Assembly: GCA_034509495.1 (NCBI GenBank)
Contig: CM067514.1
Span: 5,022,269 to 5,086,268, forward strand
Length of the DNA stretch: 64,000 nucleotides
Source: Acestrorhynchus altus
Lineage: Eukaryota; Chordata; Actinopteri; Characiformes; Acestrorhynchidae
Direction of reading: 5' to 3'
Under the pieces are notes generated by a model. It was not told the DNA's origin. It made no database searches and saw only the letters and a list, made by a program, of their open reading frames with translations. The position numbers and the translations under genes are program-made. Below, piece by piece: positions 43,401 to 58,200 of the stretch. Every line of letters starts with the position of its first letter. Within the stretch, counting starts at the first letter, position 1.

Positions 43401-46400
43401 CAACACAAACTGTGCAGAAACAGATGAACTTCTGTCTCTGACTTTACATCTACAAGGTGGAACAACTGGGTAGGAGTGTCTGATAGAGTGAACAGTGAGT
43501 GGAAACAGTACACATATCGCCACTGTGTAAGTGTCACTGCAGTGCTGAGAATGACCCACCGCCTAAATAATACTTGCACTGTGGTGGTCCTGCGGGGTCC
43601 CAACCATGGATGAACAGGGTGAAAGGAGCCTAATGAAGTATGCAGAGTCACAGATGGACTACATTCTGTAAATATAGAACTGCAAAGTGCTCCTGTATGG
43701 TCAGTGGAGTTTACTACAATATATATGAACTGTAGAAACAAGGAAGTGGCCATAATTTTTTTACTGCATCTATGGTTTACCAGCTTCTTCTCTGCATGAG
43801 ACTGACACTTCAGAATAGAATCAGTTTACACTGTTGTCTGGGTGGAGTTGAAGACTCCCCATCACTGGTAATATGAGCAGCTTAAACTGGCTAAACTAAC
43901 ACATTTATCCCCTGTCTTATTTCCAGCCTGCTACTGTCTGGTCTGATGGGAATGGGAGTGTATGTTACCTTGCCAGCAAGACTAAACACAACAACAGATA
44001 TTAATCACTTTTAATACGTCTAGACAAAGAGTCAGTTTAATCCAGAAAGAAATAAAAACAAAAAAAAATACCAGTAAAAACTTGCATTAACCCCTTGAAA
44101 AGCCATTGGGACACTAGTGGGCCCAAAGGGTCATTACACGCTTCTATAATCTAAAAATAGCTTTTTGCAGTGAAGTCCATGTAGGTACTGAATAATAAGT
44201 CTTAGTATGTAATAAGCCTGGGACTTTAAGGGGTTAATCTGGTTTTAAATGATGATCGGGTGTCTACATAGGGCAAATGTACTGTACACTTGGAGAACTA
44301 CACAATGTGGACAAAAGTATTGAGACACCTGCTCGTCCATTGTTTCTTCGGAAATCTAGGAAATTAAAAGGAGTTTATCTTGCTTTTGTTGGAGTAACTG
44401 ACAATACTGTCTAGGGAAAGTTTTCAATTTAATACTAGGATCAGGTCAGGTTGTTTCATCCCCAAGTCTCCACCTCATCCGCACCAAAAGCACTGAACGG
44501 AGCCGCATTATTCCACAGAACACAATTCCATTGCTCCACAGCTCAATCCTGGGGGGCTTTATTCTGCTCCAGAGAGTTCTATTGGCAGTTCTTCAATTCC
44601 ACTGGTGGTTCTTCAGCTACTGTTTCTGTTAAAAAGGGTGTCCACAAACATTTGGACACATAGTGTATGTATGTACACAGGTATCAGTGTGGGAACAAAT
44701 TTCCAGACTGCTATGGCCCTGTTTTGGATTATTTGCAATATTAATAATACCTCAGAGTTAAATATGAACTGAAGTCCACAAACAGTTCAATACTGAAGCT
44801 CTAGTGTCTTTGAGTCTCACAGAATAGACACAATAACAATCTTGAACTTGCTGTTCCCTGTGTATGTTTATCTGGAGCTATGTTTATCATCATGAGGTTT
44901 GATGACCTACATGGCTGAAAATGCAAGGAATGTCACAATGTACAGTGTATTCCGTTCCAGTAACTGGATAAGCAGGCACTCCCAGAAAGTGAAAAGAGAC
45001 TAACCTGTCAATGTGAAGCTCTTGTTGGTCCAGCTTGCTTTCTTGATGGGACTCCACCGTACTTTTCTCTGCTGGCAGACGGACCTGTAACATCCAACCA
45101 AATTCAAAAACAGTCATGTACATGGGTAGGATGGTTCATTCTTTCTAAAACAACATTATAATCAAGGAATTGGCTAGTCATAAGCAACTACGGGAACAGG
45201 AATTGGAGCACTTGGAAGCTTCAACACTGAGTTTGGAAGAGCCAATTGGTCAACCCATGTTAGGACTCTCACCGATCACATAAAATGTTCCCACTACTAG
45301 GAGGGTGAAGATAAGCACGTGCCTCCTCCCATACGTGTGAAGCCAGCCACAACCTCTTTTCAAACTGCCGCCATTGCATCACTGTTGGGCAGCCAACCCA
45401 CTCGGAGGAAAATAACAGGTACCCAGCTCTGATAACAGATGCCTGGGCCAGCCAGCATTGCACTGGGTGTGATGTGAGGACAGAGTGCCATCTACCAAAC
45501 TAGAGAGCGACTGTGGCCAATTGAGCACTCTTGGACTCTGGCTTCCAATGCCAAGTCACGTGATCCAGGATTCGAATCGGCAGTCCTGGGCCACTCTGAA
45601 CCTTATTCACTGTACAGTCTCAACAGATCTGTTGTTAAAAAAAGGGAACAACTTACCCCACCATAGAAGTCTGCTGAAGGAGAGGATCTGGACCGTTCAT
45701 GGATACATGCTGAGCTGCTGCGTTCCTCAGTCCCTGAATCCAAAATGTTCTCTGCAGAGCGATACCTGCTGGATGTTCTTCCTTCATTCGACTTCTTCTG
45801 TAAGTTCCATGTTGCTTCATATTCGGCAAAAGTGCCCAGTCGCTGTTGCTCCTCAGCTGCTGTCATACTTTTATCTGCCCCAAGTTGCTGTTTAGAGGAG
45901 AACTTTCTATCATTTTCACCTCCAACAGAGGCCACCTTGCTTTTGCCTCCACTGACATCTTCACTGGGACTGAGATGGGACTTCTTCGGGATAGGTTTTG
46001 AGAAGGCTGGCCTTGAGGCTCCTTCAAAGAACTTGCATCTTTCTACAAATGAACCGACAGATGTTTGGTGTGGGCTTTTTTCCACCACTCCTACTTCATT
46101 TATCTTGTCAGGCTCTGAAAAAGAATGTATTCTCTTGTCCATGGGGAAACGTTTTCTGCACCCAATACGGGACACCTGTCCACATGTTGAATCTGCTTTT
46201 GTAGATGACTGTCCAGAAACTGTTTCATTTCCAGGAAGTTCCAGATCCCTCCTTTTGAATGACGTGGCTTGAAGTACTCTGGCCTGGGCCTCCTTCAGGT
46301 GGTCCTTGTATGTGTTTGTAAATGAGCCATCTGATGAGGATGTAGATGTTTCTGTGGACTTCCAGTGCCCAGAATCTTCATCATTTTCCCCAGGGCAACT

Positions 46401-49400
46401 CAAGGCAGCAGCACTGCGGCTCTTCTGAAGCTGGGCTCTCTTCTCTTGGATCTCATTACGCAGGGTGGTGGCATACCGGTCACTTCGCCTTCCCTGCTTA
46501 ACACTTGAAGCATCGGGTGTTTCTTGCAAGTTGCCTCCATTGGCCGCCATCATGTTATTATTAGCTAAAATCTTGCTCTCCTGAGCAAGAGAGTGCAACA
46601 ATGGTGTCTTCTGTGGGCAGATCTTATGTTCATTCTTGGAGATCCAAGGGTCCTTTGGGGCATTTCGGTGTGCTGTGATGGCACAGTTTCTCTGGTCTGC
46701 CTGGTGGTTGAGAACATGCTTGTTCTGCTGGTTCTCAGCGATTCCTAGATCTTTTTTCCGTGGATTTTCTTTCTCTTTCTCCCCAGAGTTGGATTTCACT
46801 ATTATAGGACCTAGTCCTGGAGAGGTACTTTCCAAACCAGGAGGACTGATTGGTTGTTTGCTGAACTCATTTGAGTTTTTGTTCTCGGATGCCTGTAGGT
46901 AAGGCAAAGGGTACTTAGTTTTTATGGCCTTCTGAGAATTCCAATCACTAACTGCCTGCATAGGTTCAGACTCTGGCCTCCATCCATCCCCCGCCATTCC
47001 TTCTGATGTCTCCTGTGTAGGTTGCTGGGCAGTGATGCAATAGTAGCGGAAATGTGCCATTCCTTCAGGACTGCTGTCTGGAGCTGTGCTAGACAGAGAT
47101 GCTGTGGAGCTTCTGGTTTGGTTCTGGGCTCCTGCATTAGTGGGTAGATGCTGCAGACTGCGATAATATGTCCCAACAGTCTGTGTCTTAGGTGCTGACG
47201 TGTTCTTGGTATGTAGATAGAAAGGACCTTCATCACTGCGCTGTCGCTGATGTTGAGGCTGACAGGCAAAAGGGTTCTGGCCTTGTCTCACATCAGTACT
47301 TGATAATGAAAAGAGCTTGTTTGGATTGAGCGCATTTGGGTTGTAGTCCTCAGGAGAAAGATATACATGAAGAATATCCTTTTTAGAGGGTGGGTTGTAG
47401 CTACGTCGTGATTCGGGTCCTCGTTCACTGACATGGTAATCGTCAAACTGCCTGTCCGCACCCTTGCTGTGGGATTTCTGATGGGAATATGCAGGAGGTC
47501 CATGTGGGTATGGGATGACCAATCCCTTTTCATGAACTTTAGTTGCAGCAAAACTGTCACTCCGTAAGGGTGGAGGAGGTGGGGGTGGAGAGTGGGCAGC
47601 TGAAGACTTCTCTGGAACATGCCAAACAGGGTTATGGTTTACCCTTCCAGACGATGAAAATCTCAAACTGGTCTGGTCCTCTATCCTAGGGCTGACCCGA
47701 CCACCATTACTAACAGGTATTTGCAGGTACCTGTGCCTTTCATTTGGGCTGCCACGATAAAACATGCAGTCTGTGGGGGTGGTACCACTCCTTGATAAAT
47801 TTGAGTCAGGTGTGTTATATGAAGAGTCGTGTTTACATAGACCTTTCACGGTCAACGACTGGTCTGCAGCAATCTCAGGCTTGTTAGAAGAGCGCTCTAG
47901 ACTTTCCATATTTCCCACTGAGCTGAACTTGCAGGACACTTGTCGCAGATCTGTCTGGCTCCAAAAATTGGTGAAGTCATTTGAGGATGAACTGGAAACA
48001 TAGAGAGCAACGTTACCATTTTAAGATCAAGATAAGGGACAATGATAGACAAATAAGGATTGTTGGAGTGTCCGTAACCTCACCCTGCATCATACTGTGT
48101 CTGCCAGACAGGTGCAAGCTCAGGAGTGGTGTCAGACTCGTGCACTTCTGCAGGATGCTCAGACACTTTGGAAGAGTGCCAGGAGTGGGGTCTGCAAAAA
48201 GGTTCATTCCTCCTGAAAAGGTAAATAGAAAACTTTGGTTTGAAGAGAACCCTACTCAGTTAAAAATGCCAGTGTGCCAGAGTCCCAGAGAAAGTGCCAG
48301 GGCTTCACGGACCATCATGTTCAATCTGTATATGCATGCCTGATGTAGCCCAATAATACTGAATTACTGAAACCCTTTTTGATCGTATATACCTACCCTT
48401 TGAACCGATTCCTCCTGAGAAGCATGCAAGAAAAAGAAGGAGATTAAACCCATAAAACTGATATGATGTACAGTCTGACTGTTTACTGTTACCACATGAA
48501 AAATAACCACTCTGATGGGCATCCAAAGACAATGACAGCATGAGAGCAATCAGATTTAACATGTAATCCCTTGTTTGCAAGTGAAGAGCAGAACTAGGCA
48601 CAACACAGCTAGGACGTCAAGTGACGCAAGTGTAGCAGGAGGGGAAACAGTACTGGTTTAGACTCATAGGAACAGGGGTTGCTGGAAGAACCGGCACAGG
48701 GTTGGGGACGGGGCTGTTGAACAATACCTCATAGAACTTCGCAAAATCTTCGTTAGAAAGCTCCTGGCCACGTGAATGTCACTCTCTGCAGGCATTGTTT
48801 GTGTTACAATATCCACCATTTTCATCTTCCTGTACAGCAAGGAGGAGGGGACATGCTCAGTCAGGTGTACTTTACAACATTTTTGTCTCATCTCCACAGG
48901 TCTGGCCTAATAAGAGAATCACAGAGATGTCTGGCTTGGTGCAACAACCCACTGTCAAAAGAACTCCCATTATTGCTGACACATAGGGTGGAGAAACAAA
49001 TCAACCTCCCCAACTGAATCACACATGAGGCACATGAGGTCGACATTTCTGTGACCCTGTTTACATTCAACTACCCCCCCTTAAACCATCGGAAGTGGGA
49101 TATACACAGCTTGAAAGTTTATATTTCTGTATTAATTTATAAACACTTAAAACAATTTCACATCTTCACAGGTCTATAAGATTCATTTTATTAATCCCAG
49201 AGGGAAATAATAAAGGGAAGGAGAACCAAATTAAACAAATGAGGCAAAATATTACACTTGCACATTTATTTATTGAAGAAAATGATTTTTGGTCTCCACC
49301 AATCCACAGTCAGATTGTGTGCAAAGACCATTATTTCCCTCCCAGAGGGTATCTGGGGGCTGCTGGAACAATGTTTTGTGGAAGGATGAGATTAAAGTTG

Positions 49401-50800
49401 ATTTTTGGTGTAAATGATGTGATATGTTTGGGGAAAGGAAAACTGCATTCCAGCACAATCACAGAGGTGGTAGTATCATGGTTTGGGACTGCCTTGCTGC
49501 GTCTGGACCATAATGGCTTGCCATCATTGACAGAACAATGAATTATGAATATACATAAAAATGTCCATCTGTCCATGAGCTGAAGCTCAAGTGAATGTGG
49601 GTCAGGCAGCAAGACAATGACCCTAAGCACCCAAGTCATTCTACCAAAATATGAATGTTTATGATGACCTTAATCCAACAGAAATGTTCATGCAACCAGT
49701 TCATAGGATACCAGAGTTGAAGGTGTTTTGTACAGACGAATGGGTTAAAAATCAGTAACATTTTGTCACAATTGTTTGATTTGGTTCTCTGTATCTATTC
49801 TGTATCGACTTCAAGAAAATCTACAAGTAAAATACAGTATATGCTGAAATATAGAAAACTCTTCACAACATTTCAAGCACCACTGGCTTTCATTTGACAT
49901 CCTAGATCTTCTGTGGAGTAATTTGATGGAAATCTTTTTTTGTAGAAGTTCCAGAGTTGCTCAGAAACATATTATGCTGAGCGTACAGCACCTCACGATC
50001 TCCAAGAGTCAAGCCACCATATGGCTACAGTGCTGCTGAGACTGGACGTCTTTACTGGGAGATTAGCCCTTTAAATCTGTAATAGTGTGGGTCATTCTTC
50101 CCAAGCTGTTGTCTGTCTAGAAAATTCATTTCAATTTATTTTCAACAATTTCAGCCCATCGTTGAAGACTAGACGAGGCTATTATTAATGAAACCCATAT
50201 TACAATGTTAATGCAGTGCTTATGTTATTAATCAAGTGAACCAGTCTGGACCAAACCTAGCCCAACTTTGTTTTGACTTACAGGAAACATGGAAGGAATG
50301 TGTATTCTACAAACATCACCTATCTTCTGCAAGCCAAGACAACTTATTTCAATGGTATCAAAGATGTCTCTGAACAACAGTCTAGCCAGTGAGGTAAGAT
50401 TTGGTTTTAAGCTGCTATACAAATGCAAATGAAAACAATTCACACTTCTGAGAGGCACTTCAACACGTTCCCAGCACAAAAGCACATTTCTTTACAAGAA
50501 ACAAACCAAATCTAAAGACAAAAGGTAGTGCTTTTCCCAAAATGTTCCCTCTAGACCATATCCTGGCTTTAATCTAGATAATATTTTTCTCACTTTAACC
50601 TATTTTTAGTAAAAATAGTGAAAATGTCTAGAAACAAGTTATTAGGAATTTTGAATAAGTAACTGTTTTTGTTTGGATAATATATTATTCCAGAAGGTAC
50701 AATAACCAATATTTTCCTTATTTTGAGACAATTTTATGCCACTCATACAATGATAGAGTAATAAAACAATTACACCCTGGGGTTGGCCAATACATCATAC

Positions 50801-50860
<60 letters not shown>

Positions 50861-53800
50861 ATATATGTATTGAGATATATTATGTACAAGATATAAATGT
50901 GACTTTGTAATATCACATCTGTTATTTCTGTGTACAATATAATTCCAAAGACACTCTACAGTTAAATGTTACTAAAAGGTGATGATACTTAAAGGTGATA
51001 CAAGGAGTTCTTGAGAGTTCAATGGAGAACCGCTGCTGGTTCTATAAAAAAGCATTGTGTGATGAAGCTTTAAATAGATAAAGAACCTTTACACTAACTT
51101 CTTTAAAGCGTTAAAAGGTCCTTCACACACACACAACTCTTCTACAAAAGTGGTTCTTCATGGGATATTCTTCTATGAAATCACTCTAAGAGCCCTTGGT
51201 AGCACCAAGCCATTCCATGCTTTTGCCAAGATCTAAAAGCACCATAGTATACAATGTAAATGTTGTTCATTATAAGAACCTACAAGAACTTCCTCAAAAC
51301 ATAGGTAGATAAGAGATACAGACACAGAAACAATAGGAACTAATTAATGCTACTTAATATTACTCATCAATGTCTCGTAGGAACACTCACCTGATCCATG
51401 CAGTAAGACCATCAGGCACATAATTAGATTCCTTTTTAAATGGTTCCTGTTTTTCTCATTTAATAACTCCACCAATAAAGGACTATCTGAAGGTGACTTT
51501 GCTTCACTGCATTTTTCCCAGGCAGTGCACCTCACACACTCTGAAAGAACTGCATAAACACAATGGAGCCTCCTGGAGCCTGGAATCTTAAGACATTTAC
51601 ACCAGGGCCTCCCTGCACTCGGGACAATAACTCAAGACAAATGTAGCCCAACAGCCTGACCAATGGGGACCATCAGCCCCCACCTCCCACCCTCACCCTC
51701 CTTTTTCACACAGACTCTCACATGCAAAAAAAGCAAAGCTCCACCTAAGCCACCCCCCCACCACCCCCACCATACCATCAGCGACCTCTGAGTGGGTGGC
51801 TGACGGTGTGTGTGTGTCCTAGTCAAAAGGAGATTTCCTTGGGGGGATTATGAAGATTTAGTTCTAGCAACAGGGAGGCTACGCAGTGTCCAGTCATAAC
51901 AGAAGCATAATTTGCTTTTCTATGATTGGTTAATGTCTCAAAAAACAGTGGCGAGACCAGAAAGGTAGGCTTCCTGTAAGCTGTAAGTGACTAAAGGTTC
52001 AACTATTAGCAGGGACGTCTGGGGGTTCTGAGTAAGGACAGGGGCTTAGTAAATGTCCAGTATGAGTCATATAAGGATTAGAGTTTCTCCCACTAGACTA
52101 TAATCACATGTTTATGTGACCTAATTACTGTTCATATTAACTGAGCACACAAATGAATTATACATATTCTGTGTGCATACAATATCTTGTCATCAAATTT
52201 CAAGAAAATATCTATTATGAGATATGTGATAACACAATATTGTGTAATTATGAGAACAACTCATTATCATAGTGCTATAAAACAATGCATAATGTAATTA
52301 TGACAGGCAATATTGTGTCATGAAGAGAAAGTCTATCAATATTATTTTATAACATAAAAGTCTTTATCACGTTATAATAGGCCCCAAAAAGGCATTATAT
52401 GTTGTATTTAAGACATAAAAGGTCTTAAATTATGAGAAAGTATCTCATTACTGTATTATGAAATCCTGTATTAAAGTATGTGCTAAAATGACAATATTGT
52501 TTCATGACTTGAAAGTATTATGAAAGTTTTATGAGAGATGAGATGCAATATGCCTGAAAACATCCAATCGCATTGTGATAATATATCTGAAATATGACAT
52601 ATTATTTTGTAAATATGACATGTAATATCTCATTATGGAAATAACACAACTCAAAACATTATATCACATTGTGAATAGGACAATGTTTTGCAATTGCAAG
52701 AAAATAGATTGTTATTAAGATAATATAACTGAAAATGATATTATCAGAATCAGAATCAGAACCAGAATCTCTTTATTTCGGCAAGTATGTTACACATACA
52801 AGGAATTTTTCTTGGTGAGAGCAACACATGTATGACATGTAACAAGTACACAGACTATTTATAAACATTACACTAGGAAGGAGGTACAAATATTGAAGAG
52901 CTGAGAGATGCATATAATGAGTCTCTTTTAATTATGTTGTAATTATGACATACAATTTCTTTTAATTACAAGAAAGTATTTAATTATTGAGATAATATGC
53001 CTGAAATATGACATACTGTGCTGTAATTATGACATTATGACAATGTAACCACGATAAAATATCTTGTTATTGAGGTATGCCTTTAAACGTCATATTTTGA
53101 TGTAATTATGACATACCATTTCATGTTATTATGAGGAAGTATCTCATTATTGAGATTATCACATACAATTTCTAGTAATAATGAGAAAATATCTTGATAT
53201 TGAAATATGTATCAAAACAGCATATTAAGTTGTAATTGACATGATGTGTTGTAATTATGATAATATATATTGTTATTGAGATAATGCCATAAAAAAAATC
53301 ACTTTTTTGTAAATATGACATACTAGAAAGTATCTCTTTATTGATATTATGACATGCAATTGTAATAATGAGAAAATATATTGTTATTGAAATAATATGC
53401 CTCAAAATACATTTACATTCATGGCGTTTAGCTGACGCTCTTGTCTTGGTTTCTCATTTTACTGATGGGGCCCAGATTGGGAATCAAACCCCAGTCCCTA
53501 CATACATGACTCAAAGCATATATTTTCATTATGACACACAACATCTTGTAATTATGAGAAAAAGTATATAAATATAATATAATCACCATATTATCAACAT
53601 GGGCTTTTATTTGTGTAGAAGCTTTGTCGCTCTTTTAAGATGCCCACATCAGTAGATGTCAATTCAATTCTTATTCAACTTAAAACAAAAAACTGATTAC
53701 TCAACAAATAAGTATAATTTAATATTTCAAATGAATTTCATTTTCTTTGTAATTGTTTTTGAACGGAACTCCTGTAAAGAAGTTCTCACAACAGCTGCGA

Positions 53801-55166
53801 TGGAGGAGAGCATTTATGGGCGGAGCAAATTCTTCATTAACTGAGTCACCGCTTATTCGGCAGCCCCACCAGCCTGTGTGTGGAGTAGAGGCCAGCCGTG
53901 AGCCCGGCTAAATAACTGAAAGAGTCAGACGGACTGGACACAAAAGAAAGTGCCACCATAATCACAAACAGGCTTACTGATAACAGGCACCTCAAACCCT
54001 GCCAGAGTCCACTGCACACCAACCACACACACACCTTTCTACACCATTCTCACAACAGGCCCAGTGCTCCACTTAACCTACATCTCTCACATTTAGAGCA
54101 TATTCTAGAGCATGAAACTGCAGTGATGTTCAGAACTTCAGCTCCATGCTCATAATTCCAGAAGCCCACCCACTGAAATGGATACTGTCCAGAGGAACGA
54201 TGCCAATGGGCCAGTATGCCAGTACTTCAGTTTCCAACCAAATGCATACAAAGACACCCATCCACCCACCTCCCCATCACACAGTGCTACCAGTAGCATT
54301 TCTTCCTGTATGTCATGTAAAGCCAGGCACTGCCTCTTTTGAACTGCCTCACTAAACAGCTGATCACGCTTAGAGGAGAGCACTAATCACCCTCATGACA
54401 CTAAATGATAAGGGGAGAGGGAGGGCCATCCTACTTACCCTGACAGCGAGGCCAATTATCCTCTCTGGGATTTCCAGCCACAGATAGCTTTGGCATCTAT
54501 AAGGATCTCCCAGTGATAGGGCCAATGCTCAAAAGCATTATGATTAACTGATTAATATTAAAGCTAGCCCAATCAATAATTGTACAATAATTAATTACAA
54601 GAAGCCCATGTAGGATCAAATTTTTAATCCCATTCCCGCAAGAACGAATCCCGCTTCTACCCACCAACATCAAACATCAGCACCATTTATTCTGCTCTCG
54701 CTGACAATGTAGACATTTCAGTCTGGCCCAGATCACAGTCCCACAGACTTGCCTTTATTTGACCCCTGCAGGAATGCAGACCTTCAATCCTGATGATAAT
54801 CAATTGTTTGCATTATCATTTATACATTTAGTGACTGGACACCTGAGTGAGACAGGTGTCTAAGCATGAGTTTGGTCATCTGGAGGTCACTGGCTCTATC
54901 TGGTGATGCCACATCTGAACTGGCAACTAGTGGTTTCCTCCAAGTATGTTCAGCTATTTAGTGTTGATTCTATGAGTCACACAGTGGCGAAAAAGTTTTG
55001 ATTTGATTTTAACAGGAGAAAAACAGGATAATGATTTTTAAATATTTAAAAATATAAAAATATAAATATCTATAAATTGCCTCAGCCCATATCCCGCTCT
55101 GTTTATATCCTGATATAGATATAAATATTGATATATCGCCTCAGCCCATATGCCGCTCTGTTTATG

Positions 55167-55229
<63 letters not shown>

Positions 55230-58200
55230 CAGTGACTTCTTCTCAACGCCTTCACAAAAATGTTACTTTTCGTTAACATTTTTTTTCTTTACAAATAATC
55301 AGTTTCTTTTGTTTGAGTGTAATACAGAATACAGACGGGCTTCCATCCCACAGCAACACTACAGCCAATCTGGCAGCTTCTCAAATCCCGTGGACGTGGA
55401 TTTCCACTACTACTCATCTCCTCGTGATGCAACAGGTGTCAAGGCAGCTAAGGACAGCCAGAGATCCAAAGCAGCAGAGCAACAAACACAACAACCTCGT
55501 CCACTGTTACATGCAGGGAAATCTAAAGCTTAAACTTCAATGGCCTGAAGGAGTTTACCTGAGCAATGACATTCCCCCCCTGCTGATACAGTACAGCACA
55601 CTGCTACTGTAACCCCACATATTAGTGCGCTGTCCTGCCCTTCACTGTCGTTACAGGCTAATGTACTGTAAATATGTCCCTACATCTGATCCTGAATATC
55701 CCTGATAACGAACAACACACAAAATACAAAAATACACTGAAGAAAATATAACAAACCTGTATTCTAAACCTAAAATCCTAGCATGTTATGAGCATTTAGA
55801 AAAGGTTCCCACTGCTTCATGTGAGACACTAAATCCGTTTGAGGAAATACCTGATCAGGTGAACGAAGTGGAGGTGTATTCCTCTCCAGGGAATGCCATA
55901 ATGTACAGAGTCAAGCACTGAACAGAGTTTAGTCTGCACCAAAACAATGAGCTCACACACCACAGCCAATCCCACGAGACCAATGAGCTCACCTAGGCAA
56001 TGGGACTGTCCACTTCTCAAAGAGCACAGGGGAGGGACGTGTGACTGCAGGATGTTTTTAATTACCAATAACAGTCTTCTTTAAGGCCGAACACATGCAT
56101 TAATACATATATGAATAATGCGTGAGCAACCAAGCGAAAACACAACGTCATTTTGCTGTTTGACTTCAGAGCTGTTGTTGTTATCCACTGGGCTACACAT
56201 GGACCGGCCTTGTTACTCATAATTGGATTCTGAGCTAAGGCAGGAGAAGACAGACAGCAATCAGCATGATCAGTCAAAAAAGGGCCTCATGACTTAATAG
56301 ACATTTATTCTTTGGATCTTTCACTGTCAAAAAAATAGCTGCACCAGAAGGAAGTAGGGGATTGCAATGCTATTGTGAAATTAAATATTTAGACTGATAC
56401 AGGTGATATTTATTGAGCTACACATACAGAAGTCGTGTCTTTCAGTAGGGTGTTGGGTGTAAATCAACATGCAAGACGTCTCAGCATGGAGTTGTAGAGG
56501 TTCCTTAATGGTGTCCTGTGATAATCCACCCCATGCATCTTAAATATTCTCACTCAATTCCTGCAGATTGTGCGATACGGGTGGAACGTCTAATAGCATC
56601 CCACACATTTTCAATCAGGGATTGGTCTGCTGATGTGACCGGCTATGGCATATCTGTGTCTTCACGACAAGCTCTTGAGATGGTAGGTTTGTGCAGACAT
56701 GCATGGTACAGTTGGAGTCAAAAGTGGAACTCATCAGTGGAGACAGCCCCCTACCATTCTGAGTGACTGCAATCAGTTGAGTCCCCCTGTGTGCAACTAT
56801 TTTTGGATGATGAGTGTATATTTACATAAATCAGCCATAACATTAAAACCACCTCCCTAATACCGTCTTGGTCCTCTTCGTACCAGCAAAGGAAGCTCTG
56901 ACTAAAAGCATGCCAAGCCAACATACTCAAGTGGGTTTCACTTGGGTAAAATCTGGGCTAGGTGGGTTTCAGATGGGCATAGACTCTAAATAGCTCTAAA
57001 TACATATATATGTGCCAACCTAATTTCACATGGGTCCCATCTAAGACCCAACATGCAGTGTAGAACCCAGACAGGGCCAATGTTTAATTCTTTATAGGCC
57101 CATCACTGACCTTGGTGGTCAACTACATGTGGGGCCAACATAGCACCGTGACAAAACGTTCTGGTTCCCAGCTGAGCTACCCATACAGGCACCACATGGA
57201 CATGTTTTCTGATATGCACTCCACAAGACTTCTGGCAGCAGATCCTTTAAGTCCTGTAAGCTGTGAGGTGGGGCCTCCATGGATCACATTAATGAGCATT
57301 GAGAGCCCTTGACCATGTTGTAGGTTCACAGGTTGTTCTTAGGTAGGAACAGGAACACCCCACAAGACCTTCACTGGGTATCAATAAATAGATAAATAAA
57401 CAAACAAACAAATAAATAAATCAATTCCCTGTAGGATTAATAAAGTTTGTGATTGCTTAAATGAATTCCTTTCTCACAAGGTCCCAATTTGATATGATTC
57501 CTGATTTGATTCTATTTAATACTGACTCGTTTAGGCATATTTCAGTTACAATAACAGGTTTTTAACTACTAACTATTAAGCTAATCTTCATCATTTATGC
57601 TGTCCATTACAAAACGAGTCAAGAGTATTGTACTCTTTTATAATTTGTCTCTTGTCACAGTGGCTCAAATTGCCTTTGCTTGCCCATTTTTCCTGCTTCC
57701 AACTCAAAGAACTGCTGTTTATTGTGTAGATCCCACCTTGTGTGTGACAGGTGCCACACATCTGTGTAACCATCCGTGTTATTTACTTCACCCGGCAGTG
57801 GTTTTAATGTTGGCTGATCTGTACGTATCTGAAATATACAAATATACCTTTAAAATGTGTCTCGAAACAGTCTGAAATGACAAAAAACCCAAAATATATA
57901 TTTGATATCAGTTATTGATCTTCTTCTTCTTCAGGCTGCTCTCTTTAGGGGTCACCACAGTGGGATCATCTGCCTCCATCTTGCCCTATCCCCTGCCTCT
58001 ACTGTTACACCCACCATCTCCATGTTCACCTTCACCACATACATAAACCTTCTCTGAGGTCTTCATCTTATTCTTCTGCCTGGCAGCTCCATCTTCAACT
58101 CTTTGTCCAATAATATCAGTTACTGAACAATAAACATATGCACAATAATATAGAGTTGGCAGTTCAATGAGAAACATGCTATTCTATAGAAACTGACAGA

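Larger units (their letters stand above)
43082..45004. other. shroom2: shroom2 intron with three MITEs
   Basis: Holds inverted-repeat elements at 43232-43700, 44091-44233 and 44288-44670. Nothing else was recognised. Confidence 0.7.
52130..53610. repeat. Degenerate AT-rich tandem array, unit near 70 bp
   Basis: Blocks such as TGTAATTATGACATACAATT, AATTATGAGAAAGTATCTCA and TTATTGAGATAATATGCCTG recur in the same order roughly 20 times with heavy divergence. The array is interrupted at 52743-52920 and 53405-53520 by other repeats. Confidence 0.8.

Noticed and set aside
43247..43753. 168-codon minus-strand frame
   Set aside because: It lies wholly inside a MITE common in ostariophysan fish.
45745..46272. 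175-codon plus-strand frame within shroom2
   Set aside because: Antisense of the giant shroom2 exon; no independent evidence.
51350..51535. 61-codon minus-strand frame as an extra shroom2 exon
   Set aside because: No similarity to Shroom proteins and no exon is needed between 48213 and 62511.
55150..55533. 127-codon frame beginning in a TA microsatellite
   Set aside because: The N-terminus is simple repeat and the rest has no similarity.
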